A stretch of DNA of 64,000 bases, from the NCBI RefSeq assembly GCF_050624435.1, contig NC_134540.1, positions 100,655,739 through 100,719,738 on the forward strand, given 5' to 3'. Within the stretch, counting starts at the first letter, position 1. Each line of letters opens with the position of its first letter. This DNA comes from Tenrec ecaudatus (Eukaryota; Chordata; Mammalia; Afrosoricida; Tenrecidae). Position numbers and translations under genes: made by a program. Under the pieces are notes generated by a model. That model was not told the origin of the DNA. It worked only from the letters and a program-made list of their open reading frames with translations, and searched no databases. Below are positions 1-11,448 of the stretch, piece after piece.

Positions 1-842
1 CATTTTAGAAGTCTGTTCTGCATAAAATAATATCACATGTGTATAATGATATTTTGAATGTCTAATTTGATGTTTTTTAAAAAATGGACTCTATAGAAAA
101 ATTATTATTGTGTACTCAGTTATCTCTGATAAACCAGATTAGTGAGGCCTGGTTTAAGGAAAAAATAATTAAAGGGATAAAATATTAATCTCCAGTGAAA
201 TTTCTGCCACAGAGTGTGAAAATATATTTTGGCAAATGATTTCCATGCAGAAGGTGGACCTGCCTGGAATTAGTAGATGCAAAGCCATTGATCAAACAAT
301 AAAATGTCCTTCTCATCGAAATACAAATAGATATATTTTTTTCATTGCAGCCACCTCAGAGAATAGAGGTTTGGTCCAAATTCTCCTTGCAGTTGCACAT
401 GATTAACAGCGAAAATAAATCAGATTAATTTCCTTTATGACTTCCCATTGTCCACGGGAAATTTCGTAGTGAAAAAGGTATGCTTTGACCATACTCACAT
501 TTTAAAAATGATTTAACTTGGCTGTCAGTGCACAGAGGATGGGACAAAACGGTCTAACATTTTCCAAAGGTATTTCTGAACTACAGTCTGCCTCTCCCAA
601 GATTTCAATCCCCAATTACCTAGTTTACTGGGGATGCTGTCCAAAAAGCTTCTTTGATTTACCAGGATAGGGCTGTACTTTGACAGACTACACCACTAAA
701 TTGCAAGGTCTGGGATAACCTGGCAGATACACTGAGCAAATAGATCTCAATAGTCCAGAGGGAACATTAGAAACATCTTCAGTAACTACAGAAAGGAAGG
801 GGAGACATTTGTCTTCCTTAGCCCGGGCACTTACAAATGTGT
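1..842. other. No gene or repeat recognised
   Basis: AT-rich unique-looking DNA. The only frames are short and lack coding character. I recognise no repeat family here. Confidence 0.4.
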
Positions 843-916
843 GGGTGGTTAGCACAGTTGGGCAGAACACTGTACTAATGAGACCAAGGTCACAGGTCTG
901 ACTCCTGTGTGGGTCA
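843..916 (+). pseudogene. tRNA-Ile(AAT)-like relic
   Basis: A 74-base stretch lines up along its whole length with a vertebrate tRNA-Ile of anticodon AAT. The D-arm text GGTTAGCaCAGTTGG is kept, the anticodon loop reads ctAATga, and the variable region CCAAGGTC is kept. The B-box is damaged (GGTctGAcTCC instead of GGTTCGATCCC), so Pol III transcription is unlikely. No CCA tail, poly(A) tail or target duplication is visible. It may be a dead tRNA gene copy or the head of a tRNA-derived SINE. Confidence 0.55.
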
Positions 917-3900
917 CTGAATTCTATTCTAATACATGACCACAGTGTCCTTGTGAGTAAATCTTTGTGAACTCAAGGGAACTCAGTGGAAATTTTGTAA
1001 ATGTAACACCATAAAGTTAGACCAGGAAAATCACAAGTTCTCCTGACGAGCTAGGAATGACACAGGCAAAGAGGACCATTAACAAAACATTTTTTACATG
1101 GTGGGTCCTGTGTTCCTACCAATTTACCTTCAGGCAGTGAAAGGACTCATTCCGTTGAGAAAGAACACTTTTGTGAAAATGGGTGATTGAGTGAAAATTA
1201 ATGGCCACCTTATGCGCAGTCACATAAATCAGCAGATTTTGATTATTGTTTTTGCTTTCACACTTGTTCCTTTTTCTGAGGAAAGAATGGCTAGAGTCAA
1301 AGGTGAGATTGCAAACAGTGCAAGAAATATCAGAAGCTACAATTTACATACCACCGCCTCATAATGAGAGCATTAATGGACAAGTCAACCCTGCAAGAGT
1401 TGCCTCCCTCCCCCCAAATTCTAAGTAGAATTCTCAGGCCTTGCTGGTCAACGTGTGACCTGTAAGTCAATACCATAAGCATCAACTATACTGAGGAGCT
1501 AGGTTGAAATGTAGAATCTCAGAATTTTCTCCAGATGTGTGGATTCAAAATCAGTGTAATAACAAGATGTCCACGTGACTTTTTATTTTCATGGCCACTC
1601 TCATTTTAAAATATGATAACCTCTCAGCCTAGAACTTTGAGGACCTGGTAATCAAATGGCCCAGTTGAAGGTGACAAGGTATTCATTTCTGTCTCATTAG
1701 GAACCAATAGTACATGGAGATGACACGCAATTAGAGAACACCATGTCACATCTTTTGGATCACCTGTCCTCAACAGCCGGTCTTCGACCACTGTTTTACA
1801 AGTTAGACAACAACCTGGGTGTATGTTGTGGTTGACTTGTTTGATGACAGTTCTTTTCAAGGCAAAAGGCATTTCATGTGGTGTCACAGTGATCAAGACA
1901 TCGAAAAGAGCAGCATGAGAAGACAGGTAACAAAAGTTTTCTGGTTCAGCATGTTCTTTTACCTGAGAGTGAGAATCAAAGGCTGTCACTGAATACAAAT
2001 AGGATATGGTGCTCTTTTGTTAGCTAATGAGGTAAACTGAAATGGCTTGCCTTTACTATCGTGCAACGTGTTCACAGCATGTAAAATCATCAGTGGGATT
2101 TGCTGTTCTGTCTACTCAAGAGTGGATGGCCTCTGCTTGTGCGTGTACTCATTACTTCATAAAAATGGTAAATATTGAAGTACTGGACTCTTTGATGGTT
2201 TCTTGCACAAGTCATTCTTTTCCAGAGCTTTGAAACAGTGGGTACATATGGGATATGAGAATCAAGTGAAAAAATAATGTAGCAATATTTCTGCATTTTA
2301 AAATCCAATTTAGTACTAAGAATGAAGCAGCAGCATGCAGAAAAGGTTTAGAGGTCTTGATTCAATCCATCAAGAAAACTGAAAGTAGAATTTAAAATTA
2401 TAGCTTAGTATCTTGGTTTCAATATTTAATGAAGTAAATGTATATGGAGCAAACTGCATACATTTTTATCTGAAATACCAAACATGTGAAACTCATTTCT
2501 AACTTAAATCCTTGCCATTATTGTTCTGTTTTATTTAGTTTTTAAAAACATTATGTGGTAGGCTTAGCAGTGTTGTGCTGTGTTGTCTTTTCCAAGAAAG
2601 ACAAAATGTAGGACACAAAGGTCATCAAAAATAATAAGCCATTTCTGTGATCTAGTAAAAAATCAATCCCCCTTATATTCCCTTCTTCACGGGTGGCTGT
2701 CTCCCGCCAATAGTGCTGTATAAGGAAGGTGGACTCCATGCCTGCTGTCCAAGGTTGACCACTTCATCTGTCCAGACCTCTGACTGTTTGTGTCCTGTGA
2801 TATCAATGTCTATGCTCTAAAACACCAACCTTTCGGGGATAGAATTGGGCACCCATGGGGTCAGGTTGGAAAGACAGGAAACAAACACAAGTTACTTGGG
2901 AAGCAGACTAAGCATTCGACTGGTTACCAGTTCAGATCAGCCAGCCATGCTGTCTGTACCCAACTTTTTCTTTGCCACAGGCTGCTGCCACACGTTCCAA
3001 AGAAATTTTCAAATACACCATTAGAGCTGATTTGTCACTCCTGATTTGGCAGACACATGGTATACTTATAGTGATGAAAGAACATTGCTATTATCTACAA
3101 AAGCAACTTGGAAAAATGGGTCTCAAGCTAGAAATTCTCACATGTGACCTTTTCTCCATCACAAAAGATGAGAACTCTGACCAACACTTTCTGAAAAAAT
3201 GTCAGGAAGTGAGATAAATATGGACTGAATTTCTGCACTGATAGAGCACAAGAGACCTATGTTAATGAGAAGTCCTGAAAAAAATTCAAACAGATTGTAA
3301 CTTCCTAGCGAAAAATGCATTTATAGAATTTTAATGATTTGGGGGTCTACCTCTGCTATTATTTGAATACTAATTTTCTTAAATAAAAGCTTTCTCTATT
3401 TTTTGTTGTTTTGATCTTCTATCAGAAACTTGGAAGGGAAGGCTGCATCTCCTTGAGAGTTATCTCTTTCAATATGCCATCAAAAGAAAGCTCTTATCAA
3501 ATTAAAGCCTTTGGAATTCATTGTAGCTGTTTGCTCTTATAATAGCTAACAGGTTATTCAAACATTACCAGCAAAAAGTTTGCCTTCTAGCAGATTCTCA
3601 AGCTGTTATCATTGCAAAAGATAAGCAGTGCCCGGTGCTTACTTGGCTTTCTTGGTCTCTTTCCCCTTAGGCTCCTCTCCTTACCTTCTCCCCAGAGAAT
3701 TGTACTTGATTCTAAAATATAAAATCTATTGAAGAAGAAATAAGGAAGCTCCAGATAAAATTTATAAATTGTATCTTCAATATGGGTAGTCTTTCCAAGA
3801 AATAATGGAGTATAATTATGATCGTTTCTTTAGCTGGCCAAATGTTATCATGATCGGTCGGGGCAGGGAAGTGCTCTAAGACTCTACATATATTCTCTCA

Positions 3901-4765
3901 TTATGTCAATTATGAACATACATTGCATTTATTTGGAAAACAAACTGAAATTACATGTATCATCCTGTTGTTTCACAGATACTTTTATCTGATAATGCTA
4001 CTTCCTATAGAATTCTTCTCTGCCAACATACACCTGTTATAGCCCTTACCTAAGAGTGACAGTACAAATTTCACACATACATTTGTTTTGTTTTGTTTTT
4101 TAAGACTTTTATCACTGTGGCCTCTGGGGAAATGCACAGACAGAAAGGTTATGTACCGACAAGCTTCTCAACAACATTCCAAAGGGGACAGTGCTAAAAA
4201 CAGAGTCTTGACAAAAGACTGGAACTTCAATGTTTTATTTATATCAAAACCACTCATTGTCCCTCGGTTTCATGTAATGCTATTGACTGATTTTAGTAGT
4301 AGATGCTACTGTACTTTAACACATAATTTTAGAGAAAAATGTGTCCATTATCCAATAAATGCATAACATCTAGGTGTCAACCCTGTTCTTCTTCTACAAG
4401 GCAATAATTATTCTAAAGTCGATGTTTATATAGAAATGTGCTATTTAAAATAATACTTTAGAACATTTTGCAAATATCTTTTTCATGCCATCTCCTGTGG
4501 TGTGAATTGAGATATAAGCAAAAATATGTATATATCTTAAGGCGTTTTTTATTGTCTGGAGTTAACCGCTCCTCTTATTTTAACAGATAACTTTTAAATT
4601 ATGTCTTTCAATTACCATGCAAAGTTCAAAGACGATGCTCAAAAGAACAGATGTTTATGAAATGAAGCTCTATCTTTGCAACATCCATAAAAAGTGAATT
4701 TAAGGCCTTACTATATTTGTGAGGTCTCAAAAACATGAAATCATAAAATTTAAGGCCTGGAAGAG
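917..4765. other. Long unique stretch, no gene seen
   Basis: About 3.8 kb without a repeat I can name. A 124-codon open frame on the minus strand (1624-1998) has no recognisable domain, signal peptide or flanking splice signals, and a 63-codon frame at 2042-2233 on the plus strand is equally anonymous. The absence of mobile DNA means conserved non-coding sequence could sit here, but I cannot test that from one sequence. Confidence 0.4.
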
Positions 4766-4767
4766 AT

Positions 4768-4915
4768 ATTTGAGATTCCTATCCCAATACCAACATTTTG
4801 AAATTGAGGAATGTGAGAGCTGTAGAGGTTCATTGACTTTCCCAAGGTCATAGATTTACTTATTGGCAGAATGGGAATTAGATATACTGCCCAATCCATG
4901 TTTCATTCCTGCCAC
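4768..4915 (+). repeat. Ancient mammalian interspersed repeat (MIR/L2/L3 class)
   Basis: The text resembles the widespread block around 'gaggttaagtgacttgccc', here degraded to gaggttcattgactttccc, followed by aaggtcatagatttactt for 'aaggtcacacagctag', then the usual 'ggcagaatgggaatt' region. The upstream 'aggcctggaagagatatttgag' portion also fits. It is heavily mutated, and the exact family cannot be fixed without a library. Confidence 0.5.
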
Positions 4916-5159
4916 AAAGGGCTGGGCACTGTGATTCCTCTGCAATGATATCTTTAAAGATGCACACCTGGCTCTACAATGCTTTCATTCTACTGAGAGC
5001 AAAATAACTTGTGCATAAGCCCTTTCATTGGGGTAGGTTCACAAATTTCTGAGACAAGACAATTAAGTGCCTACTACGCAAGCCAAATGAGCACTGTCTG
5101 TCCTGTTACTCACTGTTATTGACTAAATTCTGACTGATAATGATTGAAGAACGCAGTCT

Positions 5160-5948
5160 ATGGATTGTAGGACAGCTTATTGCAACATGAAATATGCAGA
5201 TAATATATTGGTTGCTGAAAGGGAGAACTTTGGAACCTGCTGATTAAAATCAAGAATCACAGCCTTCAATATGGTTACAATTCGGTGGAAAGAAATAAAA
5301 AATTCTCACAACTGAAACCAATAGGTAACATCATGATAGGTAGAGAAAAGCTTGAAGTGGTCAAGGATTTTGTCTTGCTTGGATCCACAATCAATGCTCA
5401 TGGAAGCAGCAGTCAAGAGATCAAATGATGCATTACCATGGGTAACTCTGCCACACAAGACCTCTTCAAAGTTTTGGAAAAGAAGGATGTTGCTTTGAGA
5501 GCTGAGGTGCACCTGACCCAAACCATAGTATTTTCAATTGCCTTGTACTCATAAGAAAGACCAAAGAAGAGAAGAAACGTGTTTCAATTATGCTGTTGGG
5601 AAAGAATATTGAAAGTACTATAGTCCGCCAACAGAACCAATACATCTGTCTTGGAAGAAGTGCAGTCAGAGGATCCTTGAAGGCAAGGATGGTGAGACTT
5701 CATCTCAAGCACTTTGGGCATGTTGTCAGGAGATCCCAGTCCCTAGAGAAGTACACCATGCTTGATAAAGTACAGGAACAGCGAAAGATGGAAGACTTTG
5801 ACAAGACGGATGGATACAGTAGCTGCAACAATGGGCTCAAGCATAAGAACAATTATGAGGATGGTGTAGGACTGGACAGCGTCTTGTTCTGTTGTACAGA
5901 TTCACTGTGACTGGGCATGTACTCAACAGCACCTAACAACACCAGTGA
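5160..5948 (+). mobile_element. RTE-clade LINE, 3' fragment (reverse transcriptase C-terminal half)
   Basis: Decayed plus-strand copy of the afrotherian RTE LINE. The reverse-transcriptase active-site box survives as Y-A-D-N (5193-5204) instead of YADD. Downstream come the 'VVKDFVLLGSTINAHG' region near 5360-5400 and the C-terminal block CLGRSAVRGSLKARMVRLH near 5650-5705, followed by the 'HFGHVVRRSQSLEKYTML' stretch. Frameshifts and stops break the frame many times. It ends near 'cagcacctaacaacacca', the usual RTE/AfroSINE 3' text. It is 5' truncated and not functional. Confidence 0.85.
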
Positions 5949-5950
5949 TC

Positions 5951-6090
5951 CCTTAGGACAGAGCAGAGCTGCTCCACAGGGTTTCTGAAACTATAAATAT
6001 CTAGAGGAGCAATTTCTCCTTGGAGCAGTGGAATCATAAATCTTTCAGTTAGCATCCCCACACTTAACTCTCTTCTGCCATCAGGAACCA
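5951..6090 (-). repeat. AfroSINE fragment
   Basis: Read on the minus strand this follows the AfroSINE order: tRNA-derived head, 'cagcagtttcaaactgc'-type region, then the 3' block. On the plus strand taggacagagcagagctgc and acagggtttctgaaactat are recognisable mutated forms of that block. Together with the next SINE it makes a close head-to-head inverted pair. Confidence 0.65.
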
Positions 6091-6121
6091 TTTAGTCTGT
6101 CCCGTAGAAGACTAGGAGGAG

Positions 6122-6292
6122 CCTTGGTGTGTAGTTGTGCTGCTTGGGCTGCAATCCTCATAGTCAGCAGTTTGAAACCACCAGCAACTCCACAGGAGAA
6201 GGCTCTACTGAGCTTTCTATTCCCAACCCACAGAGGGCCACACTGAGTCAGTATTGGCTTCATGGCAGTGAGTTGGGTTTTTGGGTTTTGGT
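6122..6292 (+). repeat. AfroSINE, near full length
   Basis: tRNA-derived head (ccttggtgtgtagttgtgct), B-box-like region (agtcagcagtttgaaacca), then the AfroSINE body ending in gagtcagtattggcttcatg and a T/G-rich tail. Heavily mutated and without a clear target duplication. Confidence 0.75.
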
Positions 6293-6299
6293 AGGAAAC

Positions 6300-7600
6300 A
6301 AGAAATCAATCTATTGATTTTGATATGGAATCACTTTGATAAATTTAAAATATTAACACCTTCCTAGGTAAAGATCAAGGAGGAATTGAGCTCTTTAGGC
6401 CTTCTGGTCTTGCAACGTTGGTGGGAATATGTAAGAATCTGGGAAAGTTACTAGTCAACAGGTAAAAACAGCACTGATGAAAGAATTCCGCAGAAAACGT
6501 CTTTGAGGAATGTTCTCTGTATCTCTACTGCCTGTTTAATGAATAGATTACTTCCTGATGATAATTAGTTAATTGGACACTTATAAGAAAATAGATTTTT
6601 ACACTCATATTTTACGGACAGCAAGGAGACGCTGGATGATGGGTGCCTGACACCTTGAATATGCATCTGCTTCGAGTATGGTAACTCAACCAGGGTGAGA
6701 AACTGAGAAAGCCCAGATCCCAGCAGAGATGTGGCAGGCTAGGTGGCTGACTGGGATGTTTATAGTCTAGAATCAAAACTAAACATCATTAATAATTGAA
6801 ACACCATTTAAAACCAGTGGTCAGAAAAGGAAATATCTTTTAATCAAATGGTATTGGCTAGTGTAAAATGAATGGATATATTGAAGTCTTGACTGGCAAG
6901 AACTTAAAAAAGAAAACTAACCCTTTCAACATCTTTTTGTTTAGATGTAATAAACTCACCCATGTGTTTAGAAATAATACATATGTAATGCTCTAAGTGC
7001 TTGCTTTGCTCCTTTTTGTGGCGTTAGATGAATACTACTAAACCATGTTTTGACCTTTAAGACTTGTTATATTTCTCTATTTCATTCAAGTATGACATAA
7101 AAAGAAGCTCCAAGAACATGGTGAGTAAGAGGCAAAACAATATTTTATCCATTAATACTCTTGGCATTCTAATGCATCTCATAAACTTCTTAGAAGAATA
7201 AACCCCTAAATGCATAAAATATTAGAGGAAGCTATTAATTTCCCAATAGTGATCACTACATAAGAACATGTACTTATAACTGCTCAATGATATTTTTTTT
7301 GCTTTTTGTAGTTGAATGAATCCAAGATATTGTGCATATTTTATCATGTTTGTTAGCATTGATATATGAAGAAAATATTTACTCTCAGACATAATGAAAA
7401 TAAATATACTATTATCTTCTAAAGACAAGTATATAAGAAAACTGCACTCTGTGTAGGCAATTGGACATACCCAGTGTTAGACAGAGATCTCGAGATAGAC
7501 AAAACCAGATTGCTAATAATTATATATATTTAAAAAGATAGATAGATGACACAAGAAATGAACTGTTAAATTATAAAGCAGTAGAAATGGCTTAGTGCAA
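6300..7600. other. No gene or named repeat seen
   Basis: AT-rich unique sequence. A (GATA)n-like patch lies around 7535-7547. Only short chance frames are present. Confidence 0.4.
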
Positions 7601-8035
7601 ATCACTCCCATGAGAGAGTTGTGAGACACTGGCAGTCCTTTAAATCTTGAAGGCCGCAAGTCCATCCTCTGTAGAGAGAGCTAGGCTATATATACACAGG
7701 CGGCAAACAGCAAGGCACATCACCAACTGTCAGCCAGGTCACCAACCGTCAGTCCCCAGCTCCAGATATGTGCATTCCAGTTGTGCAGACTTAAAGGGAT
7801 CCCAACTTACAGCCAGCTAGGCGTCCTACAGGTAGTTTACCCTGTAAATTGAGGCACAGAACAAGCAAGGCAGCCGCACACTCGTCCAATGATCAAAGAG
7901 TGAGAGATAAGAAAGGTGAGGCTCACCGAGCCATTTATCTCTTCGCCCTTCAATTAATCCTACTTGTGTTTATTGGCCAGGCTGGCACAATAAACTATCT
8001 CAATCCACCCCTTGCCAACCTGGCACCTGTACACA
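7600..8035 (-). mobile_element. Probable 3' LTR of an ERV-L-type endogenous retrovirus
   Basis: In minus-strand sense the candidate LTR opens TGTGTACAGG at 8035 and runs about 430 bases, with a TATA-like box (tatatatac near 7688) and an AATAAA-type signal (aataaac near 7989 on the minus strand). It lies 245 bases downstream of the ERV-L dUTPase frame on the same strand, which is where a 3' LTR should be. The distal end is approximate because no partner LTR is in view. Confidence 0.5.
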
Positions 8036-8279
8036 ATTCTTTAGCCATATATACTTATATAATTTCTGGACAGTGATGAAATCACACATATTTATCATCA
8101 ATCATCTATCATACATATAAATGAAAACACACTGAGTTCAATTGTATCTGATATATCATACCTGAACAAAGGAAAGATATGCAATAAGCACATAAAAAGA
8201 AAATACACTGTCAATTACAAACCTCACTTTTGCAATTGATCACATGGTTGTAACTGGTAGGTACAACTACCTTCTACTG

Positions 8280-8798
8280 TTACCCATTCTGTATTACCTT
8301 TGCCCTCAGCAAGCACCTCAGCTGGCTGTGCTTTTTGACTGTTGGGATGACCCAGACTTTCATTCCTGAGGGGTCTGGGTCATTAGATGTTCTGTCAGGA
8401 TTGGGTTGCTGTAACTTACCATTTACTTTAATCACAGGGCATGGTAACACTAAGAGTCGGCCTATGGGATCTCCTGGAGTCCAGGCATATTCTTCTTTAC
8501 CTCCATTATGTCATACCAGTCCAATTTCTCCTTGGTAATCGGGATCAATCACACAATTTAACACAGTGGCACCCTTCCTGACCTGTTGATCCAAAGGCAT
8601 GAGAAGCCCAAAGTGACCATGGGGTATTTTCAGCTGCCAGTTCAGTGGAATCCATGCTGTGTTTCCAGGTGGGAGAGTCCTTCCCTTCGGGACCAGGACC
8701 TCCAGGACTGAGGAACACAGGGTTGCTGGGACAGGAAGCAAAAATGCTGCAAGTGGATCACTAGGAGTAATAGTGAGTGGTGCCAATCCAGCTTCCAC
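8280..8798 (-). pseudogene. ERV-L pol remnant: dUTPase domain
   Basis: An old endogenous retrovirus fragment. The minus-strand frame contains dUTPase family text: PPGNTAW, IPHGHFGLLMPL, and the substrate-binding motif CVIDPDYQGEIG. The family normally hydrolyses dUTP, and a dUTPase at the 3' end of pol is a hallmark of ERV-L. The frame starts at an ATG that is internal to pol, meets one in-frame TGA at 8511-8513 and otherwise continues open to a TAA at 8280-8282. No reverse transcriptase or integrase is visible upstream, because a family B retroposon abuts at about 8798. It is inactive. Confidence 0.8.
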
Positions 8799-9380
8799 CC
8801 CTTACAGAAGGGTCGCAGGGAGGAGATGAGCCAGTCAGGGTACAGTTTAGCAATGATGAAACAAACAACTTTCCTATAGTTCCTAAATGCTCTGTCCTCC
8901 CCACCCCACTATCATGATCCCAATTCTACCTTACAAACCTGGCTAGACCAGAGGATGTACACTAGTACAGATAGGAACTAGAAACAGGGAATCCAGGACC
9001 GATGATCCCTTCAAGACCAGTGGTGAGAGTGGTGATACAGGGAGGTGGGGGCAGGGTGGGGTGGAAAGGGAGAACTGATTACAGGAATCTACATATAACC
9101 TCCTCCCTGGGGGATGTACAACAGAAAAGTGGGTAAAGGGAGACATCAGACAGCGTAAGATATGACAAAATAATCTATAAATTATCAAGGGTTCATGAGG
9201 GAGGAGGAAGAAAGGAGGGAGGGGGAAAATGAGGAGCTAATGCCAGGAGCTTAAGTGGAGAACAAATGTTTTTGGAATGATGAGGGCAATGAATGTAGAG
9301 ATGTGCTTTACACAATTGATGTATGTATGGGTTGTGATAAGAGTTGTATGTGCCCCTAATAAAATGATTTGAAAAAAAAA
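8799..9380 (+). mobile_element. Family B poly(A) retroposon, 5'-truncated copy (B1)
   Basis: Shares long near-identical stretches with 42465-43030, 15590-16068 and the shorter copies. Diagnostic text includes cactatcatgatcccaattc, gaggatgtacactagtacag and tgtgataagagttgtatg. It ends with cccctaataaaatgatttg plus poly(A). No protein frame is seen. No clean target duplication was found at the ends. Confidence 0.85.
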
Positions 9381-9663
9381 GCAAACTATACTCTGTAGAC
9401 TAACTAAGAAATGATGGGCTCATGTTAAAACCCCCTGGTTTGAATGCAAACAGCAATGCTGGAATTCTAACTGTGCTGCGATTGGTTCTGTGCTACCTTC
9501 TATGAGCTCTGTAAATGGAGGCAGAGAGCATCACATGAAATGGTTCAATGTAATATTCTACCAAAGCCTATGAATTAGGGATACACATCCGATAGACAAA
9601 GTCATGCTTCATGGTTATAGAAGTTCAGGTATTGACTTTCAGAATTAAGAATGCAGGGAGCAA

Positions 9664-9863
9664 AGGGCTTAGCACATGAGGAGGGGGGAGCGGGGAAGGA
9701 GGGGAAAAAACGAGGACCTGGTGCAAAGGGTTTAAGTGGAGAACAAATGCTTTGAGAATGATTGGGGCAGGGAATGTGCGATGTGCTTTATACAATTGAT
9801 GTATGTGTATGTATGGATTGTGATAAGAGTTGTATGGGCCCCTAATAAAATGTTCAAAAAAAA
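9664..9863 (+). mobile_element. Family B retroposon, short 3' copy (B2) with target duplication
   Basis: About 200 bases of the family B 3' end, with gataagagttgtatgggccc, an aataaaa signal and a poly(A) run. It is flanked by a perfect direct repeat aagaatgcagggagcaa at 9647-9663 and 9864-9880. This size and the A-tail are typical of target-primed reverse transcription by L1-type machinery. The perfect duplication suggests a fairly young insertion. Confidence 0.92.
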
Positions 9864-10189
9864 AAGAATGCAGGGAGCAACGTGCTAGAAAACTATGGCT
9901 TTGTAGTGTTTATCAATGTCCATGAGCCAACGTGGCCCAATTTGGACAATTTCAAATTACCAATGTTTAACAACGACTTGAGACCCAAACTGCTGAACTC
10001 CTAAACATGTGTCATGCCATTTGCTCACCTGTACCTGTATGAGAGGACTCTGAGCTCCAGCGGATGGCCAAACAAATGTCCTTTACTCTTTACAAAGTCG
10101 TTTCAATATGCTCAAATGGGTTTCTCAAAAATAATTGAGTTTGTATGTTATGTGCTGCTTTAAGATTTGGACTGTTGTGTCAGGGTTAT

Positions 10190-10545
10190 ATTCTTTCACT
10201 ATAGTTATTCCATCTATACGCTGAGCAAATAATCCAATAAGCTGGGGTATACGAAGACCCCAGCATCTAATTGGAAGAAAATTAATTAACAACTTGAGAT
10301 ATGCAAATAATACAACCATACTTGGAGAAAACAAAGAGCACTTCCAGCATGTTTAAGTGCTGTGGGAAAGAATCACACGGTTCAGCATGGATTACACTTC
10401 AACAGCGAGAGATAAAAAAGCCACCCTCACACCTGGACCAGTAAGAGCAGCACCTTAAACAGGCAAAAGAGTGAAGTTGTCACAAGTTTCATTTTACTGG
10501 AATCTACCATCAATGCCCATGAGATAACACATTTTGTTCAAATGG
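10190..10545 (+). mobile_element. RTE LINE fragment (reverse transcriptase)
   Basis: Contains ctatacgctgagcaaataat, corresponding to LYAEQII, and aacttgagatatgcaaataa, corresponding to NLRYANN in place of NLRYADD (the box is at 10300-10311). Downstream, 'VVTSFILL' matches the RTE VVKDFVLL region near 10475. Stops and indels are numerous, so it is non-functional. Confidence 0.75.
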
Positions 10546-10627
10546 AACAGCGATCAAGAAAATAAATGATTCTTCTTGAGTTGGGAACGCGTGTTGTTAA
10601 AAAAGAAAGAACACCTCAAAATGCCAA

Positions 10628-10816
10628 ATTCCCTGCCTTCCAGTAGAGTCTGACTCATAGCGCACACGTAGGATAGGGTACAACTGCCCTGCGTGTTTCT
10701 TGACACTGGTACTCTGCGGGATTGGAAAGCCTCGTCTTTCCGCGGGGGAGCTGCTGGTAGTTTCAAACAGCTTCCGCCCAGTTCGCAGCGCAATGTCTAA
10801 CAGCGCCCTAGGCCAG
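10628..10816 (-). repeat. AfroSINE
   Basis: On the plus strand agagtctgactcatagcgca begins the reversed SINE 3' end, followed by aggatagggtacaactgccc, cctcgtctttccgcggggga and the 'gctgctggtagtttcaaac' block. It ends in the tRNA-like head near 10816. Several CpGs survive. Confidence 0.8.
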
Positions 10817-10856
10817 TAAGGCCCCTTGTTGCCAAGGACCTCTTCATATCTAAAAA

Positions 10857-10912
10857 GGAGCTTCAAAAAGTTTGTGGAAAAGTTCCAGTCTTTAACTCCA
10901 CTTTACAACTCA
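10857..10912. repeat. Palindromic MITE-like repeat, left half
   Basis: Opens with gagcttcaaaaagtttgtgg, close to the ends of the two more complete copies at 11381 and 39786. The right arm is not recognisable, so the copy is partial. Confidence 0.4.
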
Positions 10913-11380
10913 CTGTTTTAAAAAAAGTCCTCTCCTATTTTTTCTCTCTTTGTAATTGTAATTTGCGTGAGAGTTTACAAAGCAAATTAACTTTTCATTC
11001 AATAATTTTGCGATATCAGTTGATATTCATGAAATGCAAAGATTTCGTTCCAAGTCTGCCTTGTGTTCCCCAGTGTTTGTTCTTTCCTGTCCTTTCCTAC
11101 CATCTGATTTTTACTTTCAAACTATTCACAGATTACTTTCACTTTTATAAAATGCTATTTGTGAGTACATGTAGGTAAATAAACCTATAGACACACATCT
11201 ACTTCTACTTCTTAGTTAGGACTATTCTTTGCTCACTGAAGGAAACTTCATTACATGCCTATATTATGACTATGAATATCTCAAGACTTTAATATAATAG
11301 TAAGCTTTAAATTAGCTGGTCCTATCTAGCTTTTCCAATAAACACATCTAATGCCATGCAGTCTTAAAGATAATCAAAGG

Positions 11381-11448
11381 CCTCAAAAAGTCCATAGAAA
11401 TTTTTCAATGTCATTTCATTCCAGGACGTTTTGAAGTGCCCTAGAGAT
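11381..11448. repeat. Short palindromic MITE-like element
   Basis: The left end ggcctcaaaaagtccatag and the right end ggacgttttgaagtgccct are imperfect inverted repeats of a shared terminus close to ggcacttcaaaaagtccatg. The element is about 68 bases with nothing between the arms, as in a minimal DNA-transposon derivative. Probably mariner/Tc1-like, but this is inferred. Confidence 0.5.

Noticed and set aside
1624..1998. 124-codon open frame on the minus strand
   Set aside because: No recognisable domain, no start context or splice pattern, and the base composition matches the surroundings. Kept only as a note in the unique stretch.
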